Positions 50,663 through 58,880 of a DNA stretch of 64,000 nt are shown in pieces. Source of the DNA: Sphingomonas sp. PR090111-T3T-6A (GTDB lineage Bacteria; Pseudomonadota; Alphaproteobacteria; Sphingomonadales; Sphingomonadaceae); the NCBI RefSeq assembly GCF_000383095.1, contig NZ_AORL01000010.1, forward strand, positions 496,001 through 560,000, read 5' to 3'. A program made the translations under genes and the position numbers. Position 1 is the stretch's first letter. Each line of letters starts with the position of its first letter. Under the pieces are notes generated by a model, which worked only from the letters and a program-made list of their open reading frames with translations, searched no databases and was not told the DNA's origin.

Positions 50663-51553
50663 CTAGCGCGTTGCCGTCGCGGCGAGATGGTCGAGCAGCG
50701 CCCGCGCGGGCGGGGTAAGCTCCTCCTCGTCTCGGACGCAGAGCGACAGGCGTCGCGTGGCCCAAGGGTCGCGAAGCCCGATCGTGACGATCCCGGTCGC
50801 GCGCCGGACGCGGCGCGCGGCGGTCTCGGGGACGATGCCGATGCCCGCGCCGGCGCCGGCCATCCGGCAGATGTCCTCGAAGCCATGAAGACGGACGCGC
50901 ATCTTGAGACGCGCCCCCAGACGCGACGCCTGCCCGTCGATATGATCCTGCAGGGGGCCGCTCATCAGCCCGATGAAGGGATGGCCGAGCAGGTCCGCGA
51001 ACCCGACCTGCCGCTCGGCGGCGACGGCATGGTCCTTGGAGGCCACCACGACGAGGCGATCGACCGCGAAGGGGCGCAGGACGAGCGATCCCGTGTCGTG
51101 CGCGCTCGACAGCACACCGATCTCGGCGAAGCCGGCCGCCACGCTCCTCGCGATCTCGATGCTCTCGCGCTCCTTGAGGTCGATGTCGATCCGGGGATGG
51201 GCCGCCATCCATGGCGCCAGCCTCGACGGAAGGAAGGCGGTCGCCGCGGCGGTGTTGGCGAAGATGCGGACCGAGGCGCGAAGCCCCTTGGCATATTGCC
51301 CGATCTCGCCGCGCATCTGCGCCATCTGGTGCAGGATCGTGCGGGCGTGGTGCGCCAGCATCTCGCCGGCTTCGGTCGGCTCCACGCCGCGCCGCCCACG
51401 GTTCAGCAGGACGACCTCGCCGGTCGCCTCCATGTCGCGCAGCCGCTCGCTGGCGGCGGCGAGCGACAGGCCGGCCTCGGCCGCGCCGTGCGTGATGCTG
51501 CCGGCGTCGACAACGGCCAGGAATAGGCGAAGGTCGGTCAGATCGAAGCGCAT
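50663..51553 (-). CDS. LysR-family regulator next to a TauE/SafE transporter
   Basis: The 296-residue protein starts with the LysR winged-helix: DLRLFLAVVDAGSITHGAAEAGLSLAAASERLRDMEATGEVVLLNRG. An effector domain follows with VRIFANTAAATAFLPSRLAPWM and GAGIGIVPETAARRV. The type with SLAAASERLRDME is that of CysB-unlike regulators found beside TauE/SafE permeases. It is divergent from the permease gene with 98 bases between, so it probably controls it in response to a sulfur compound. The start at 51553 gives MRFDLTDLRLF. Confidence 0.93.
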   Translation of the reverse strand: MRFDLTDLRLFLAVVDAGSITHGAAEAGLSLAAASERLRDMEATGEVVLLNRGRRGVEPTEAGEMLAHHARTILHQMAQMRGEIGQYAKGLRASVRIFANTAAATAFLPSRLAPWMAAHPRIDIDLKERESIEIARSVAAGFAEIGVLSSAHDTGSLVLRPFAVDRLVVVASKDHAVAAERQVGFADLLGHPFIGLMSGPLQDHIDGQASRLGARLKMRVRLHGFEDICRMAGAGAGIGIVPETAARRVRRATGIVTIGLRDPWATRRLSLCVRDEEELTPPARALLDHLAATATR

Positions 51554-51651
51554 GGATGCCGGGATAGCGCAGGCCCAGCCTTCGCTCCAGCCGAAGTCTG
51601 CGATCGGGCCTTCCGCATTGTGGGCCGGGCCGCGGTCGCTACCTCGGCCCC

Positions 51652-52401
51652 ATGTTCGGACATTCCTATTCGCTGATCGCCGCGATCGTGGCGACCTTCT
51701 TCGCAGCCGGTGTCGTCAAGGGCGTGAGCGGGATGGGGCTTCCCACCGTCGCCATGGGCGTGCTGGGATCTCTGCTCTCGCCGCTCGCGGCGGCCTCGCT
51801 GCTGCTCGTGCCGTCCTTCGTCACCAATGTCTGGCAGCTTTTCACAGGTCCCCGGTTCGGTGCGCTCCTTGGCCGGTTGTGGCCGATGATGGTGACGATC
51901 GTCCTCGGGACCATGATCGGCTCGGCGCTGTTGACCGGCAGCCGCACCCATCTGACGACGGTCGGCCTCGGCGTCGCGCTGATGACCTATGCGGCCTACA
52001 CCCTGCTGGGCAGACCCTTCCACGTCTCCGCGCGCCGGGAGCCGTGGCTGTCGCCGCTGATCGGCCTTGCGACTGGCCTCGTCACCGGCGTGACGGGCGT
52101 GTTCGTGATACCGGCGGTGCCCTACATCCAGTCGCTCGACCTCGATCGCGACGATCTGGTGCAGGCGCTAGGTCTCTCCTTCACCGTCTCCACCATCGCG
52201 CTCGCGATCGGGCTGGTCTGGCATGGGGCGGTGCCGGCGGGAAACCTGCTCACTTCGACGCTCGCCGTCGTCCCGGCCTTGCTCGGCATGTCGGCGGGCC
52301 AGGCTATCCGCACGCGGATCAGCCCGCCGCTTTTCCGCCGTCTCTTCCTGCTGTTCCTGCTGCTGCTGGGGCTCGAAATGGCGCTGCACGGCCTGCTCTG
52401 A
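51652..52401 (+). CDS. TauE/SafE-family sulfite or sulfonate exporter
   Basis: This 249-residue inner membrane protein has about eight helices in two repeats. The family marks FFAAGVVKGVSGMGLPTVAMG in the first and GLVTGVTGVFVIPAVPYIQSL in the second carry the GxSGxG-like loops. SafE/TauE permeases export sulfite, sulfoacetate or related anions. It diverges from a LysR gene. The ATG at 51652 begins the standard N-terminal helix, though no clear ribosome site is seen. A sulfur substrate would fit the sulfite-oxidase-like operon at 29899-30516. Confidence 0.92.
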   Translation: MFGHSYSLIAAIVATFFAAGVVKGVSGMGLPTVAMGVLGSLLSPLAAASLLLVPSFVTNVWQLFTGPRFGALLGRLWPMMVTIVLGTMIGSALLTGSRTHLTTVGLGVALMTYAAYTLLGRPFHVSARREPWLSPLIGLATGLVTGVTGVFVIPAVPYIQSLDLDRDDLVQALGLSFTVSTIALAIGLVWHGAVPAGNLLTSTLAVVPALLGMSAGQAIRTRISPPLFRRLFLLFLLLLGLEMALHGLL

Positions 52402-52490
52402 CGGGGGCCTTGGGTCGCGTGCCAGCCAGAGGCGCGACCGACCGCCGGGCCGTTGCCCGCTGCATCGATGGAGACAGGGGGCTCGCCGGC

Positions 52491-52772
52491 TCAACCGACA
52501 TCCACGCCTCTCCAGAACGCGACATAGTCGCGAATGCGCGCCGCCTCGGGGCTCGGATCGCGGTAGGTCCAGGCGGCATTCGGGTTGAGCGCGCCGTTGA
52601 CGCTCACCGTGAAATAGGAGGCTGTCCCCTTCCAGGGACAGACGGTGGTGTGGTCGGTCGCCTCAAGATAGTCGGGATTGATCGAATCCGGCGGGAAATA
52701 ATGGTTTCCCTCGATCACGATCGTCGCGTCGCTGTCGGCGAGGACCGCATTGTTCCATCGTGCCTGAACCAT
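52491..52772 (-). CDS. DUF427 domain protein
   Basis: This 93-residue protein is a DUF427 member with the pattern ARWNNAVLADSDATIVIEGNHYFPPDSI, HTTVCPWKGTASYFTVSVNG and the Tyr/Pro-rich AAWTYRDPSPEA, ending DYVAFWRGVDV. The CPWKG loop is highly conserved in the family, a small beta barrel of unknown function often linked to redox genes. The ATG at 52772 is preceded by AGGAT. An ECF-type promoter lies 90 bases upstream, divergent from the GH130 promoter. It is convergent with the TauE/SafE gene. Confidence 0.9.
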   Translation of the reverse strand: MVQARWNNAVLADSDATIVIEGNHYFPPDSINPDYLEATDHTTVCPWKGTASYFTVSVNGALNPNAAWTYRDPSPEAARIRDYVAFWRGVDVG

Positions 52773-52861
52773 AGCATCATCCTTGTTCGAGCCTGAGCGA
52801 GGCCCGGACCAGGCCCTGCTCATGGCCAGACCTGCATTCCCTTCGGGGGGCCTCTCATTAT

Positions 52862-52887
52862 CTCGTCGACGCCGTCGTGGCGGTTAC
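52862..52887 (-). promoter_or_regulatory. ECF-type promoter for the DUF427 gene
   Basis: Minus strand GTAACC (52887-52882), 16 bases, CGAG (52865-52862). Confidence 0.82.
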
Positions 52888-52983
52888 ATCCGTGGCCGGC
52901 ATCAGGCTTCGCGTCGAAACTTCAGGGCCGGGATGCGGGGCCCGCGAGCCGTCCCGAATGGCGGCCCGATGTGGCTGGCCGAT

Positions 52984-53009
52984 GTAACTGGGCCGCTGCA
53001 CGCGGCGAG
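52984..53009 (+). promoter_or_regulatory. ECF-type promoter for the GH130 gene
   Basis: GTAACT (52984-52989), 16 bases, CGAG (53006-53009), 43 bases before the ATG, divergent from the DUF427 promoter. Confidence 0.8.
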
Positions 53010-53052
53010 AGTGCGAGGAACCCCTTGAAGATCGAGGCATCTGGAAAACCAA

Positions 53053-54354
53053 ATGACAGGCCAGTCACGGATCATCGATCGCTCGCCGATCATTCTTCGT
53101 CCGGATCCCACGCGAACCGTGATCCGCCCTTTTTCGCCCGGTGACCCGGCGCCGTTCGGCACGCCCGAGCATCCGCGCGCCCTGCGCATCGCCGAGCGCG
53201 TTCTGGCGCTGGCGCCCGACACGCTTCACGATCAGCTCGACAGGCTGATGCAATCGCTCTCGGGGCGCCACGACGACGTGCCCGGAATCCTGGCCCGGCG
53301 ATATGAGGAGATCTCGGACCTGTTCCGGGGCCGGACGGTGAGCGACAAGCAGCGGGCGCTGATTTCGGCCTATCTGCTCGAAGAATATGCCTTCGAGGCC
53401 GCGGCGCTGTTCAATCCGAGCATGGTGCCGCATTGGGACCAGACGGGGTTGCCGCCGCGCACCGAGCGATTTGTCATGGCGCTGCGCGGCGTCGGCGAAG
53501 GCCACCGATCGTCCGTGACCTTCCGGACCGGGCGATGGTCGGAGGCCGGCGGGTTCGAGCTCGACCCGCTGAACAGGATCGCCGTCGCGCCGCATATCGA
53601 CATGGCCGCGACGCGTGACGCGGATGCGCTGGCGGTGCTTCGTTGCGACGGGCGCAACGGGCTTTCCGACACCGTCCTGTTCCCCATCCTGCCGAGCCAG
53701 ACCAAGGGCATCGAGGACCTGCGGCTCGTGCGGTTCACCGACGATGATGGCGATGTCCGCTACTTCGGCACCTATACGGCCTTCAACGGCGCCGAAGTCC
53801 GGCAGGAGCTTATCGAGACCCGGGACTTCTTCACCTTCACGATGCGACGCGTCCTGGGTTCGGTGGGAGACGCGAAGGGCCTCGCGATCTTCCCGCGCCG
53901 CATCGGCGGCGCCTATTTCGCGCTGTCGCGTCAGGACGGCGAGAATATCTGGCTGATGACGTCCGACAACCCGCTCGAATGGTCGAACGGCCATCGGCTG
54001 CTCACGCCGAAATATCGCTGGGAGTTCGTCCAGCTCGGGAATTGCGGCTCGCCGCTGGAGATCGAGGAGGGCTGGCTCGTTCTCACGCATGGCGTCGGCA
54101 TGGTGCGAAACTATGCGATCGGCGCCTGCCTGCTCGACCGGAACGATCCCTCCCGCGTCCTGCGCCGCACTGCGGAGCCGATCATCGCTCCGAGCCCAAA
54201 TGACCGCCACGGCTATGTGCCCAATGTCGTCTATAGCTGCGGCGGCATGATCTGCGGCCGTGTCCTGGTGCTGCCCTATGGGGTGGCCGACAATTTCGCG
54301 ACCTTTGCCACGATCGACGTCGACGCGCTTCTCGCCAGCATGGAGCCGGCCTGA
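53053..54354 (+). CDS. Glycoside hydrolase family 130 (beta-mannoside phosphorylase/hydrolase)
   Basis: This 433-residue protein has the five-bladed beta-propeller of GH130. FNPSMVPHWDQ at about residue 120 is the substrate-binding start. IEDLRLVRFTDDDGDVRYFGTYTAFNG, EFVQLGNCGSPLEIEEGWLVLTHGVG and NVVYSCGGM with a late Asp-rich segment follow. GH130 enzymes phosphorolyse or hydrolyse beta-1,2- or beta-1,4-mannosides. Here it is encoded opposite a GT4 glycosyltransferase, a pairing seen in proteobacteria. The two may make and recycle a protective mannan-like oligosaccharide, which is inference. Catalytic type (phosphorylase or hydrolase) is not decided from sequence. Confidence 0.92.
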   Translation: MTGQSRIIDRSPIILRPDPTRTVIRPFSPGDPAPFGTPEHPRALRIAERVLALAPDTLHDQLDRLMQSLSGRHDDVPGILARRYEEISDLFRGRTVSDKQRALISAYLLEEYAFEAAALFNPSMVPHWDQTGLPPRTERFVMALRGVGEGHRSSVTFRTGRWSEAGGFELDPLNRIAVAPHIDMAATRDADALAVLRCDGRNGLSDTVLFPILPSQTKGIEDLRLVRFTDDDGDVRYFGTYTAFNGAEVRQELIETRDFFTFTMRRVLGSVGDAKGLAIFPRRIGGAYFALSRQDGENIWLMTSDNPLEWSNGHRLLTPKYRWEFVQLGNCGSPLEIEEGWLVLTHGVGMVRNYAIGACLLDRNDPSRVLRRTAEPIIAPSPNDRHGYVPNVVYSCGGMICGRVLVLPYGVADNFATFATIDVDALLASMEPA

Positions 54355-54497
54355 CGCCGCGGCCATGGCCTCAAGGCGACCTCGTGCGAGCCGATCGGCG
54401 GGGCCGCCCTGGGCGTTCGGCTCGCGTGGTCCTGGGCCTCTAGGCGATTGCGGCGAGATTGCGCCGTTCGATCGCTTCGAACGCGCCGGTCAAGGCC

Positions 54498-55754
54498 TCA
54501 GCCACCGATATATCCCGGGGTGAACGCCCCGGAGCGGGCGAACGTCGCGGGCGACGTGATGGAGAGGGAGGGAGCGCGGGCCTCGCCGGAGAGCCGGCCG
54601 ATCAACGCGCCGACGCGTTCGGCGCACAGCGACCACAGCATGCTCCGCCCTCTCGCATAGGCCCTGCGCGCGAGCCGGGCGCGCTCGGTCTCGTCGTCGA
54701 AAAGGCCCGTGATCGCGGTTGCGAGGCCCGCGCTGTCGGCGAAGGGCACGAGAATGCCGTGATCGTCCGAGAGGATCTCGCGGGCGTGGACGTAAGGGGT
54801 GGACACCACCGGCTTTCCCATCGCCACCGCATAGCTCAGGGTCCCAGAGACGACCTGCGCGGGATTGAGATAGGGCGTCACGTAGATATCTGCCGCCTGG
54901 ACATGGTCGAGCAGTTCGGGGAGATCGAGATAATCGGCCGCGAACCGGACATGGGCGCCGACGCCCAGTTCGTCCGCCCGCCGCATCAATCCGTGGCGCA
55001 GCCGTTCGCCCTCGTGGCGCGCGAGATTGGGATGCGTCGCTCCCAGCACCAGGTAAAGCGCGTCGGGATGCTTCTCGATGATCGCCGGCATCGCCTCGAT
55101 CATCGAGCCGATGCCCTTGTCGGGGGCGAGCAGTCCGAAGGTCAGGAGGAGCTTGCGGCCGTCCAGGCCCAGCGCCGCCTTGGGCTCGGCCGTCGCCTTG
55201 AACGGGCGATCCGGCACGCCGTGCGGGATGACCGAGACCTTCGAGGGGCGCACGCCGTAGCGCGCCTGCAGGATCGCCTTGCCGCGCTCCGCCATGACGA
55301 TCAGATGCGACGCCCGCTCGACGAGCGCCCGGAAGACGCGTTCCTGATCGGCGCTGGGCTGTTCGAGAACCGTATGGAGCGTCGCGATGACGGGCTTGGC
55401 CGTTTGCGCGAGCAGCTCGAGGATATATTCGCCCGCATCGCCGCCAAAGATCCCGAACTCGTGCTGCAGCCAGATGGCGGCCGCGTCGCTCTGTTCGATC
55501 CTGAGCCCGGCACCGATATAGTGCCCGAGATCGTCGGCCAGGATCGTGCGGACATGGTCCGGATAGTCGAGACGGTCGGCGCCGTCGTCCATGGCGAAAT
55601 AGTCGACCCGCATGTCGGGGAACCGGTCTCGCATCGCCCGGAAACAGTCGTCCGTAAATGTCGCGATGCCGCAGCGGCGGGGCGGGCTGTTGCCGATGAG
55701 CGCGATGCCGGCTTCAGCCTCGGATTCCCAGAGATGCCCCGTGGTCCGATCCAT
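54498..55754 (-). CDS. Family 4 glycosyltransferase
   Basis: This 418-residue GT-B enzyme has an N-terminal domain starting IALIGNSPPRRCGIATFT and holding LQHEFGIFGG. The C-terminal donor domain has KLLLTFGLLAPDKGIGSMIEAMP and the E-x7-E type region ADIYVTPYLNPAQVVSGTLSYAVAMGKPVVSTPY. GT4 enzymes of this kind transfer mannose or glucose from a nucleotide sugar; relatives sit with GH130 genes. The ATG at 55754 follows GAGGAGAGCG. A 15-base-spaced ECF-type promoter lies 68 bases upstream, so it and GH130 are separately tied to the same regulon. It is convergent with GH130. Confidence 0.92.
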   Translation of the reverse strand: MDRTTGHLWESEAEAGIALIGNSPPRRCGIATFTDDCFRAMRDRFPDMRVDYFAMDDGADRLDYPDHVRTILADDLGHYIGAGLRIEQSDAAAIWLQHEFGIFGGDAGEYILELLAQTAKPVIATLHTVLEQPSADQERVFRALVERASHLIVMAERGKAILQARYGVRPSKVSVIPHGVPDRPFKATAEPKAALGLDGRKLLLTFGLLAPDKGIGSMIEAMPAIIEKHPDALYLVLGATHPNLARHEGERLRHGLMRRADELGVGAHVRFAADYLDLPELLDHVQAADIYVTPYLNPAQVVSGTLSYAVAMGKPVVSTPYVHAREILSDDHGILVPFADSAGLATAITGLFDDETERARLARRAYARGRSMLWSLCAERVGALIGRLSGEARAPSLSITSPATFARSGAFTPGYIGG

Positions 55755-55821
55755 AACGCTCTCCTCGATCGCCCTTCAGATTTTCGTCGCCTGCGCTGCG
55801 ACCCTCGTCTCAAGCCGAATA

Positions 55822-55846
55822 CACGGGTCGCGCCGCCGATGGTTAC
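55822..55846 (-). promoter_or_regulatory. ECF-type promoter for the GT4 gene (15-base spacing)
   Basis: Minus strand GTAACC (55846-55841), 15 bases, CGTG (55825-55822). Confidence 0.68.
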
Positions 55847-55872
55847 AGCGCGGGCATGCTTCGAAGGGTGCG

Positions 55873-57273
55873 TCAGGCCCGCGTCGGAGGGGCGGAGAAC
55901 CAGCCGGCTGCGCCCGCGATGATCGCGATGGCTCCGGCCGCCAGCGCCGCGGCATGGAACGCGCCGATCGACACGCCCTGGCCGCCACCGGTCAGGACCA
56001 GGCCGAGCAGCGACACAGCGACCATCCCGCCGATCCGCGCGGTGGCGCTGTTGAAACCCGACGCGGCGCCGGCGTGATGCTGGTCGACTGCCGCCATCAC
56101 CGCCGTGGTGAGTGGCGCCACCGCCATCGTCATGCCGATCCCGACCAGCACCATCGCCGGCAGGACATGGACGACGAAATCGATCTCCTGGGCCGGGATC
56201 GTCCCCATCAGCGCGAAGCCGGCCCCGGCGACGGCCGGGCCGATCGTCAGCATCCAGTGCGCGCCGATCCGCTCGGCGAGGCTGCCCGCCAACCGGGAGC
56301 CGGCGGCCATGATCACGGGGAGCGGCAGCAGCGCCATCCCTGCGGAACTCGCGAGCCATCCGCTCGAGATCAGCAGATAGGGGAGCAGCAGCAGGACACC
56401 CGACAGGGCGGCATAGAGCAGGAAAGTGAGCGCGGTGAGCGCGGTGAAGCAAGCCGTCCCGAACAGGGCGAGGGGCACCATCGCGCGGTCGCCCCGCCGC
56501 CTTTCCCACCACAGGAAGATCGCCGCCGCGACGAGGCCGCCCATGATGGAGGCGGAGGCGTGCCGCCCGCCCGACGTCGCGATCGTGAGCCCCCAGATCA
56601 GGAGCCCCAGGCCGACGGTCGCGAGCGCCCCGCCGGCCCAATCGGGGGCGGGCGCCCGCGCGTCGCGACCGCCCCGGATCCCGATCATGGCGAGGACTCC
56701 GGCGGCGGCGGCCGGCGGCACGACCAGCGCGAACACCCATCGCCAGCCGAAGGCATCGACCAGCCAGCCGCCGACGATCGGACCGGCGGCGACCGCGATC
56801 GCGCTGGCCGCGGCCCATGTGCCGATCGCCTTGGCCCGCGCTTCGCCATCGAAATCGGCGCCCAGGATCGCGAGGCTCGCAGGCGACAGCAAGGCGGCTC
56901 CGACGCCCTGCGCGACGCGCGCGGCAATCAGCCATCCAAGCGTCGGCGACAGGGCGCACGCGATCGAAGCGAGCGTGAACAGCGCGAGGCCGATCAGGAA
57001 GATGCGCTTGCGTCCGGCAGCGTCGGCGAGCGCGCCGCCAATCAGGACGAGCGCCGAAAGCGGGAGCATGAAGGCGTTGACGGTCCATTGGACTCCGGCG
57101 GCATCCGCGCCGAGCCCCTTGGCGATCGCCGGGAGCGCGACGTTGATTACCGTCATGTCGATCATCGCGACGCTCGATCCGAGCACCGTCGCCCAGAGCG
57201 CCATCGCATTGCCCGTCGGCGGGCCGGACGCCCCGTCTGACGCTATCTGGCGCATGCCGGCTGATCCCGCCAT
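55873..57273 (-). CDS. MFS multidrug exporter (DHA2/EmrB-QacA type, 14 helices)
   Basis: This 466-residue transporter has the DHA2 layout with 14 helices. The motif SVAMIDMTVINVALPAIAKGL in helix 1 is the D1-type signature and GGALADAAGRKRIFL the A motif in the first cytoplasmic loop. RVAQGVGAALLSPASLAIL in helix 4-5 and AAGPIVGGWLVDAFGWRWVF with motif C follow. Members expel drugs or biocides using proton exchange. The ATG at 57273 follows GGGACGTGAG. It is downstream of an ECF-type promoter at 57358-57383 and next to a TetR gene on the same strand that could also control it. Confidence 0.93.
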   Translation of the reverse strand: MAGSAGMRQIASDGASGPPTGNAMALWATVLGSSVAMIDMTVINVALPAIAKGLGADAAGVQWTVNAFMLPLSALVLIGGALADAAGRKRIFLIGLALFTLASIACALSPTLGWLIAARVAQGVGAALLSPASLAILGADFDGEARAKAIGTWAAASAIAVAAGPIVGGWLVDAFGWRWVFALVVPPAAAAGVLAMIGIRGGRDARAPAPDWAGGALATVGLGLLIWGLTIATSGGRHASASIMGGLVAAAIFLWWERRRGDRAMVPLALFGTACFTALTALTFLLYAALSGVLLLLPYLLISSGWLASSAGMALLPLPVIMAAGSRLAGSLAERIGAHWMLTIGPAVAGAGFALMGTIPAQEIDFVVHVLPAMVLVGIGMTMAVAPLTTAVMAAVDQHHAGAASGFNSATARIGGMVAVSLLGLVLTGGGQGVSIGAFHAAALAAGAIAIIAGAAGWFSAPPTRA

Positions 57274-57357
57274 CGGCTCACGTCCCTATCGATCGGCCAT
57301 TTGGTCGCGCCCCGCAGGTGCCGTCGCCGACCCGTTGCCGATCACGGCAGTCCGCTA

Positions 57358-57383
57358 CCCGGCGCGGGAGACTGAAAGGTTAC
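57358..57383 (-). promoter_or_regulatory. ECF-type promoter for the MFS exporter
   Basis: Minus strand GTAACC (57383-57378), 16 bases, CGGG (57361-57358). The last box is the weakest variant of the set. Confidence 0.66.
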
Positions 57384-57420
57384 ATCTTCAGGCGCCCCGT
57401 TCGAACATCGGGAGGGGATG

Positions 57421-57987
57421 TTATGCGCCGCCGTTGCCGGGCCGATGTGTCAGGATGGCGTTCGTCATGAGGTGAACGAGCTGATCCGCCCGCGGCGCGA
57501 ATGAGGGTTGGTCGACCGCCCAGCCGAGCGCCGTGATCAGGGCGAAGAGGTCGTCCCCGTTCATGTCGGCGCGCGCTGTTCCCTCAGTCTGAGCACGGAG
57601 CAGCAGTCGCGCGCCTGCCGCGTGCACCGCTTCGCATGAAGCATAAAGAGCCGAGTCCGGGTCGGTGTGGGCGGCCGCCATCATGGCGACAACGCCTCTA
57701 TAGCCTTGGGTGAATGCCACCAGGTCTCGAAACCAGGTGAGCAGCGCTTCGTCTGCCGAAGTCGATGTTTCAAGCTCGTCGGCCTTCCGCGTCAGCGCGT
57801 CCAGGTGGGTGCACAGCAATCCTTCGAACAGAGCCTCCCGCGTCGGGAAATGACGAAGCAGCGTGGCCAGACCGACCCCGGCCCGGCGGGCGATATCGCG
57901 CATCGACGCGTCGGCCCCATGCTCGGCGACGACGTCCCGCGCGACGTTAAGAATCTGGCTGCGATTTTTTTCCGCGTCGGCTCGCAT
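57421..57987 (-). CDS. TetR-family repressor
   Basis: The 188-residue regulator begins with the TetR helix-turn-helix: RSQILNVARDVVAEHGADASMRDIARRAGVGLATLLRHFPTREALFEGLL. The helical ligand domain follows, with DLVAFTQGYRGVVAMMAAAHTDP and LITALGWAVDQPSF of the SbtR/TetR_C type. The ATG at 57987 is fixed by the standard MRADAEKNR start. It diverges from an SDR gene across 114 bases with two near-identical palindromes (58005-58017 and 58026-58038), the obvious operators. The inducer is probably a substrate of the three NAD(P) enzymes that follow. Confidence 0.94.
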   Translation of the reverse strand: MRADAEKNRSQILNVARDVVAEHGADASMRDIARRAGVGLATLLRHFPTREALFEGLLCTHLDALTRKADELETSTSADEALLTWFRDLVAFTQGYRGVVAMMAAAHTDPDSALYASCEAVHAAGARLLLRAQTEGTARADMNGDDLFALITALGWAVDQPSFAPRADQLVHLMTNAILTHRPGNGGA

Positions 57988-58004
57988 GGACTGCCTTGAT
58001 AAGT

Positions 58005-58017
58005 GGATCAGTGATCC
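58005..58017. promoter_or_regulatory. TetR operator 1
   Basis: GGATCAGTGATCC is a perfect 13-base palindrome around a central G, 17 bases from the TetR start. Confidence 0.82.
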
Positions 58018-58025
58018 ATATAAAC

Positions 58026-58038
58026 GGATCGTTGATCC
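58026..58038. promoter_or_regulatory. TetR operator 2
   Basis: GGATCGTTGATCC repeats operator 1 with a changed centre. The two centres are 21 bases apart, two helical turns, so two dimers can bind the same face of the DNA. Confidence 0.8.
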
Positions 58039-58101
58039 ACTAAATAGGGCGCGCGCTCGCAAATGGCAACAAGCGCGGCCCGGCACGACGGAAGGAAAGT
58101 C

Positions 58102-58836
58102 ATGGGAAAGCTCGAGGGCAAGGTTGCCGTCATCACCGGCGGCGCCACCGGCATCGGCCTCGCCGCGGCAAAGCGGTTCGTCGAGGAGGGCGCCTTCGTC
58201 TTCCTCTTCGGCCGCCGACAGGACGCGCTCGACGCCGCCTTGGTCGAGCTTGGGTCGAATGCCCGCGCGGTGCGGGGCTCGGTCTCTGACGAGGCCGACC
58301 TCGACCGGCTTTACGCGGCGGTGAAGGACGAGCGCGGCACCCTCGATATCGTCCTGGCCAATGCCGGGACGGGAAGCCCGCTTCCGCTGGGGCAGATCAC
58401 CGCCGAGCATATCGACGAAACCTTCGACACCAATGTGAAGGGCACGATCTTCACGGTCCAGAAGGCGCTGCCGCTGATGGGGGAGGGCGGTTCGATCATC
58501 CTGACCGGATCGAGCGCCGGCACCACGGGCGCCCCGGCGTTCGGCGCCTACAGCGCGAGCAAGGCGGCGGTGCGCAACCTCGCGCGAACCTGGGCGGAGG
58601 ACCTGAAGGGCACCGGCATCCGGGTCAATGTGCTGTCGCCCGGACCGACGGCGACCGAACTCGCGAAGGCGGCGCTGGGGGAGGAGGGGCAGAAGGTCTT
58701 CGCCTCGATGAACCCGCTCCAGCGCATGGCCGATCCGTCCGAGATCGGCGCGGTGGCGGCCTTCCTCGCGTCGCCGGACAGCAGCTTCATGACCGCCAGC
58801 GAGGTCGCGGTCGACGGCGGGCTGGCGCAAATCTGA
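58102..58836 (+). CDS. Short-chain dehydrogenase (TetR-controlled, first)
   Basis: The 244-residue SDR has the cofactor motif TGGATGIGLAAA at residues 12-23, LANAGTGSPLPLG (NAG) in the middle, catalytic Ser in ILTGSSAGTTG, YSASKAAVRNLAR with YxxxK and the closing RVNVLSPGPTATELA. The Arg-rich FLFGRRQDAL after strand 2 suggests NADPH. It is the first gene divergent from the TetR regulator and lies 63 bases behind operator 2. The ATG at 58102 follows GAAGGAAAG. Oxidation or reduction of an alcohol/ketone is sure as a class, the substrate is not. Confidence 0.94.
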   Translation: MGKLEGKVAVITGGATGIGLAAAKRFVEEGAFVFLFGRRQDALDAALVELGSNARAVRGSVSDEADLDRLYAAVKDERGTLDIVLANAGTGSPLPLGQITAEHIDETFDTNVKGTIFTVQKALPLMGEGGSIILTGSSAGTTGAPAFGAYSASKAAVRNLARTWAEDLKGTGIRVNVLSPGPTATELAKAALGEEGQKVFASMNPLQRMADPSEIGAVAAFLASPDSSFMTASEVAVDGGLAQI

Positions 58837-58880
58837 CGCGTCGCGCCTGATCGAACCCTCCATCCAGGAAAGAAAGTATA

